Assembly: GCA_022702545.1 (NCBI GenBank)
Contig: JAHRBC010000004.1
Span: forward strand, 5,362,001-5,426,000
Source of the DNA: Phycomyces nitens
Lineage: Eukaryota; Mucoromycota; Mucoromycetes; Mucorales; Phycomycetaceae
Reading direction: 5' to 3'
Length of the DNA stretch: 64,000 bases
Part shown: in pieces, positions 58,988-64,000 of the stretch
How the letters are laid out: the number at the start of each line of letters is the position of its first letter
How positions within the stretch are numbered: position 1 is the first letter of the stretch
Made by a program: the position numbers and the translations under genes
The notes under the pieces: model-generated
Database searches by the model: none
What the model saw: the letters and a program-made list of their open reading frames with translations, nothing else
What the model was told of the DNA's origin: nothing

Positions 58988-60068
58988 GCCATTTATCATG
59001 GTTGAGTAATCGTGTGACTCGCTTTCCGCTGTGCCGATCTAGTGGTCTTTTAATTTAAATAAGGCGGAGATGTATAATTATCCATAAAAGTAAATTATTT
59101 GAAATGCCATTTTCAAAAATGCTACTTTGGAAACCCCCTTTTTATATTTCCCATAGTGAAACTCCTTGACAGTTTCGCAAAGTGTGTTTTTTTTTTATCC
59201 CCTCTTTTTTTCTTCTTTTTTGGCTAGCCCGAGAATTGTCCATAGGAAAATTACTAGCATTTACAAGAAATTCATAATCATATGATTATGTATCTTTGGA
59301 TTTGGCCCGATACAGATGGCTATTATTATTATTATTATTATGTATTTGAGAGATTCTTGGACAAAAGTCTGGTTTTTACAGTAAGAGAATTCAAACAAAG
59401 AGTCGTCTATTACCCATTATCTGGCTATAATTGCAGTGGAAGCTTCAACCTCAATAGTTACAAGTTGGTATGAGTGATGATGAATATGAGACCAATGGCA
59501 ATGTCAATGGCAATGGTAAATTAAAATAATGTAATTTGGTCTTTACTGGCCCTTTCACAATTACATTGACAAACTGTGAGAATAAACGCAACATATACCT
59601 CTGGGTACTTGGTTGGCTTGGGATTACAAGTCTGTTTAGACTGGCCACCTAAAAGTTGTTTTATTTTATATAAAAATAACTGCTTTATCTGTCAATTGAT
59701 CATATCAAGATCTCTATCTCTATCTCTCCAAATCCATCTCTCCCCGCTGTTTATAGCCCCTTGTTTTCTTTTATTTTTTAATTAAGATCTGTGCAGGTAT
59801 ACAATTGCCATGTACTTTTTATGCTGTTTATTTGGTTATCAATCCATAGGACAAATGCACACAAAGTACCTCTTTATAATGACTAGATAAACAAATCTGT
59901 TTCATTTCATACATGTTTGTTCCTGTTGACCTGTGATCAAATAACCAAAGAGCTGAGGTTGATTCATTTTCCTATCGAATTGCATAAAAAATGCATTTGA
60001 TTACGTTTTCTTACTTGCTCTCTTTTCTTTTCATTCATACACGACAAATATCAATATCCATATAGCAG
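58988..60068. other. Intergenic DNA before the sphingomyelinase gene
   Basis: A short ATT run lies near 59322-59340. The final 60 bp are pyrimidine-rich (CTCTCTTTTCTTTTC) as in many fungal promoters. No gene. Confidence 0.55.
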
Positions 60069-62484
60069 ATGCTCACAAGAACCATTGTATCTTTTTTGGC
60101 CTTGGGTGCTGCTGCTCAGGCCTTACAGGCATCAGACCAAGTGGTGTTTACAAATGCACACCAAGACAGTCTGCAAGTGGTTGTCAATGCCTGGCTTACG
60201 AATCCAAAGGCACCAATGTCATGTAGTTCATGCATCTCAGCAATGCAGTTGGTCAAACGAATGTCATTTGTTTCAGATGCAATGCTCATTAGCTCTCTTG
60301 TCAATGTGTGCAAGCGGTCAAAGAAACTAGATCCCGAAGTGGTAACTAAACAAATGATACCCGAGCCAGTAAAGCTAAATTATCATTTGTAAAAAGTGTC
60401 AGGGTGTGATTGAAGAACAGGCACCCGTTGTACGCAAAGTGTTAAAGGTGAGTGTATGATACTCTATCAATGTTATACTAATGCCATCATAAAGACCATG
60501 GACGTCTCTGGTCGGGACGGGCATTTACTCTGTGCCGCAGTTCTCAATTCATGCCCTTATCCAGGTAAGAGATCATTCCAGACCCCACAACCACCATACT
60601 CATTATTCCCTATAGCCGTAATCCCTTGGACTGTGGAATTCCCAAAGCCAAAGCCAAGAAACCCGGTTATGAAACGATCAAGAGGTCAATTGATTTCGGT
60701 AGTCCAGCTGAGTGATTGGCACATTGACCCTGACTATCAAGTAAGACCAAAAAAAAAACTCCCTCATCGTTATCATTATCATTCGAATGTTTCCTTAAAT
60801 TCAATATGTTTCCAAACATTAGGTGGGAACAGAAGTACTCTGCAGCAAACCAATCTGCTGCAGGTCTGCCTACACAGACTATCAGAATATCACAAAGCCA
60901 GCCACACTGTGGGGTATGGCAAGAAGCGTTTATATCCTTGTATTCACCAGACTATCTCTATAGGTGATTACTCATGCGATACACCCGTGAGTCTAGTCAG
61001 GTCAATGCTCGAATATATTCCTACAGTAGAGCCAAACCTTGCTTTTGGGCTCATCACTGGAGATTTGCCACCACATGAAGTATGGTCTACTCTTCCGATC
61101 ACCAAAACCCAATGGGTTGAAGACCAGTCATTTGACCTGCTCCACACACATTTTGATGCTCCCCTACTAAATACCATGCTCTATCCTGCTGTGGGCAATC
61201 ATGAATCAGCCCCAACAAATGTATTCCCTCTCAGGGATTCAAAGATCACAATCGAGGACGATAAGGAATACTTGACCATGGACTGGCTTTACAGCAGTCT
61301 AGCAAAGAGTTGGGAAGGCTGGCTACCAAAAGAAGCATTGTTGGATGTCGAGAAGAATAGTGCGAGCTATGTAGCCAGACCAGTCAATGGACTTAAATTG
61401 ATCAGTCTTAATACCAATTTCTGTTATAGTCTTAATTGGTGGCTCTATGAGAATCCCATCTCACAGGCAAGTACAAGGAATGCCTGATAATATATATCTA
61501 TTATATATATATAAACATGATTAACTAATTCTGACTGCAAACAGGATCCCAATGGTATATTGTCCTGGCTGATTGCTCAACTACAAGAGTCTGAAAACGA
61601 TGAAGAGCGTGTGTGGATTATGGGACATATTGCACCCGGAGACACCACCTGTCTGCATGATTATTCAAACTATTATCATCAGATCGTCGAGCGTTACTCT
61701 CATATAATTGCTGGTCAGTTCTTTGGTCATACCCACAAGTAAGTAAAGAGTATCCTAAAGATCATTACTCACATATTTAGAGATGAGTTTCAGGTGTTTT
61801 ATAAAGACGGAGACAAGAAGGCACAGAATGCCATCTCAATGGCCTATATCGCACCCTCCATCACACCCTATCTTAATGTAAATCCCGGATTCAGGTAACT
61901 AGGTTTCTATATCCACATTGCTGTTTTTCTTACTCTTGTTGGCTTGTAGAGTGTACAAGGTGGACGCAGATACCTTTGAGGTCGTAGAGTCCATCACATA
62001 CTATGCTAAGCTCGATGAGGCAGAAATCTGGGGCGAACAGGGACCTGTAAGTCATGCTTTGATTTTTTTTCTTACTGTATATATTCATTTTATCACCCCC
62101 AAAAAGGTCTGGCAAAAGGAGTATTCTGCTCGAGAAGCCTACTTGACTCCAAACACTGGACTTCCTCCTCTGGCCCCATTGTCGCCTGCATGGTGGCACA
62201 ATGTCACAGAGTCAATGGAAGATGATCCAGAAATCTTTCAGAAATACTGGCAATTCAGAGGCAAGTCTTCTCCAAAGACCCGTGTCTGTGATGATGCCGA
62301 AGACTGCCGTGAGACTGTTATATGCAACATTCGTGCCGGAAAATCAGAGCAGAGATGCGACTATGAGCCTGATATTCCGGAGGGAGTCCCTCCAGAGTAC
62401 CGTCGTAGCCGGAGAAACAAGGAACGTCATTTGTGTGGCCTTGAGCTACTCGATGTTCGCCATGATAGAAAGGCTGTACTCTAA
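60069..62484 (+). CDS. Secreted acid sphingomyelinase-like phosphodiesterase, 10 exons
   Basis: A 631-aa calcineurin-type metallophosphoesterase of the acid sphingomyelinase family, expected to act outside the cell or in the vacuole on sphingomyelin-like or related phosphodiesters. Exons: 60069-60341, 60397-60447, 60495-60564, 60616-60740, 60823-60913, 60964-61466, 61545-61738, 61781-61894, 61950-62046, 62107-62484. Domains in order: signal peptide (MLTRTIVSFLALGAAAQA); saposin-B region with paired cysteines (SCSSC, DPEVCQGVI, LNSCPYP); and the catalytic domain with metal ligands SDWHIDPDY, LITGDLPPHEVW, YPAVGNHE, MGHIAPGD and FGHTHKDEFQ. All key residues are present. The intron before DPNG (61467-61544) has a GC donor. 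Phases sum correctly. Confidence 0.92.
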
Positions 62485-62655
62485 GCCTAATAATGCTATT
62501 GCCTTTACATATATATACATTTATATATATATGATATATATATTAAATGTCCGTCTTACAGCTCTCTCTCTCTTTTTTTATTATATTATATTATATTTTT
62601 GGGCTTTATCTCTTGTTCTCTGCTAGTTTGTCTGCGTTATTTTGGACTATTTGTT

Positions 62656-64000
62656 ATGGCTGTAAAACGCACTTCAAAACTACATGCCTATTTGGCAGAG
62701 CAGTATGCTGAATTTGGGTCAGACAGTCTCCAACCTCGTCTTTCGTCTCTTTTCTCAGACTTTTCTAAACTCGCGATGCTCAACAAGTATGGATACGATG
62801 CCAACATTGGCTATTGGCGATCAGTCATTCTGGACTGCAATCGCCAAGGGTACTTGGGATCTACAGATCATGCAATTGTGATTGATGCCGCTAGTTTGTC
62901 CGAGACCTTTCAACGACCAGGAATGGGAAGACCATTAGCCTTGGGTCATGTAGTGGTAAGAAATGGTAAACTAAACAAATAAAACAACAGCATATATTTA
63001 CAACCAAGGCACTCTTTAGTCTAGTATGGAGGCTGATGGAGATCTTGTTGCGCTATCCAGCTTTGACAAGGTTCATGCAAACTCGTCTTCTTGGCTGTCA
63101 TGGATGATGGGAAACGTTATTCCTCAGCGAAGACCAGGCTCTAGTGATCCTGCCACACACGGTCTCTATATCGTTATGCCAACCCTAAAGGATATTGCCA
63201 AACGTATTGTAAAGGACCACTATCAGCGTCCACTCAAGAGTGCTCTAGACCATCTAGTGACCTTTGAAGATATCCGTACACGATACCAAAAGTGTGATTC
63301 ATTAGAATTGACAGACAGCGATTTAATACTTGTCCTTAAATACCTTCATCATTCAATGGGGTTAGCCATGGCGGATGATGTAAAAGGCTACGAGAAAAGC
63401 TACTTGGTAATCACACAAAAAAGCAACAGGAGATTCTTTTCTTCTTCTTTTTTTTTGATAAACACTTAGCCTACTTCTCATAGGTTGTCAAATTCCCAGA
63501 GAGCAATACCGGATCAGCACAGGCAGAAATCACACAGCACGACAAGGCCATAATCAGCATAAAGACTACCTGCCAAGCACTTGAGGTTCAGGTTGATGAC
63601 TTGCAAAGAAAGATCGAAGAGTAGGTGTATATAAACATCTAGCAACCGACTCACAAGGACTGGCTAGACTTGAGCGAGCCGCAAAGGATTTCTATGTAAA
63701 GAAGCAAAAGACACGGGCATTATATTGTTTAAAACGCAAGAAGCATCTAGACGAGATTCTCGAAAGGAGACTTACCTCTCTTGAAACCATGGAAACTATG
63801 CTAATGAAGATCGAGGCTTCTCATAATGATTTACAGGCAAGTGGAAAAAGGTCAAATGTGCATGCTGCCATTTTTTTTTAAAAAAAAACAATCCAATTCG
63901 ACTATGGTTATATAGATTGTCAAGGCATTCAATATTGGTGCCGATGCTCTGCGCGGTATTATGAGCAATTCGGAGTTGACTTTGGAGTCCGTGGATGAAG
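62656..64000 (+). CDS. CHM7: CHMP7/Chm7 ESCRT-III-like protein, 3' end outside window
   Basis: CHMP7 (Chm7 in yeast) recruits ESCRT-III to the nuclear envelope for sealing and quality control. Exons: 62656-62955, 63020-63406, 63484-63620, 63668-63836 and 63916 to beyond the right edge. The N-terminal half resembles tandem winged-helix (Vps25-like) domains: GYWRSVILDCNRQGYLG, MPTLKDIAKRIVKDHYQRPL and LTDSDLILVLKYLHHSMGLA. The C-terminal half is a Snf7 domain with coiled coil: CQALEVQVDDLQRKIEELER, KTRALYCLKRKKHLDEILER and METMLMKIEASHNDLQ. The fourth intron has a GC donor (63837-63915) and contains a T9A9 palindrome. The start at 62656 is the first ATG of the conserved frame. About 170 bp separates it from the sphingomyelinase stop. 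Confidence 0.87.

Overview
This is nuclear DNA from a fungus, most likely an early-diverging Mucoromycota (Mucorales-like) species. The evidence is short spliceosomal introns of about 30-95 bp, AT-rich intergenic DNA, fungal gene families (WHI2-like, SSB-type Hsp70, OPT transporters, mitochondrial mL58) and relics of Tc1-type and LINE-type elements. The species itself is an inference; Phycomyces-like genomes would fit. No tRNA, rRNA, CRISPR or prokaryotic operon structure was seen.

Layout. 0-7 kb: RAD52 (-), a small secreted defensin-like CS-alpha-beta peptide (-), a divergent arsenic pair (ACR3-type arsenite efflux pump on -, ArsC-type arsenate reductase on +), and mitochondrial ribosomal protein mL58 (+). 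7-11.6 kb: repeats only, including a foldback element built of 21-bp units and a truncated MITE. 11.6-17.3 kb: an unrecognised three-exon gene (+) converging on RCE1 (-), then KU80 (-, 13 exons) with an animal-like C-terminal arm ending in DDLLDSF. 17.3-24.7 kb: gene-poor. 24.7-34 kb: housekeeping block with a C2H2 zinc-finger protein (+), SSB-type Hsp70 (-), ribosomal protein eS6 (+), a WHI2-like BTB protein (+) and TAF13 (+). 34-37 kb: a small uncertain gene (-) and a multi-pass membrane protein (-) with an in-frame TAG before its last hydrophobic segment. 38-40 kb: a long inverted-repeat element containing a nested MITE, next to a decayed Tc1/mariner transposase (-). 40-44.7 kb: no gene seen. 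44.7-54.4 kb: two tandem oligopeptide transporters (+) with duplicated upstream DNA. 55-59 kb: fragmentary coding segments, a decayed LINE ORF1-like gene (-) and an intact 202-bp MITE. 60-64 kb: acid sphingomyelinase-like phosphodiesterase (+), then CHMP7/Chm7 (+), which runs off the right edge.

How genes work together. ACR3 plus ArsC form a complete arsenate-to-arsenite-to-export route from one shared intergenic region. RAD52 and KU80 serve the two main double-strand-break repair routes but are 12 kb apart with no sign of co-regulation. The two OPT genes are a local duplication with blocks of near identity that suggest gene conversion. Five of about 55 introns I could place use GC-AG ends, always with AG|GCAAG donors.

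All exon boundaries were placed by eye from reading frame, splice consensus and family conservation. For RAD52, ACR3, RCE1, KU80, SSB, eS6, the OPTs, the sphingomyelinase and CHMP7 the phases sum correctly.
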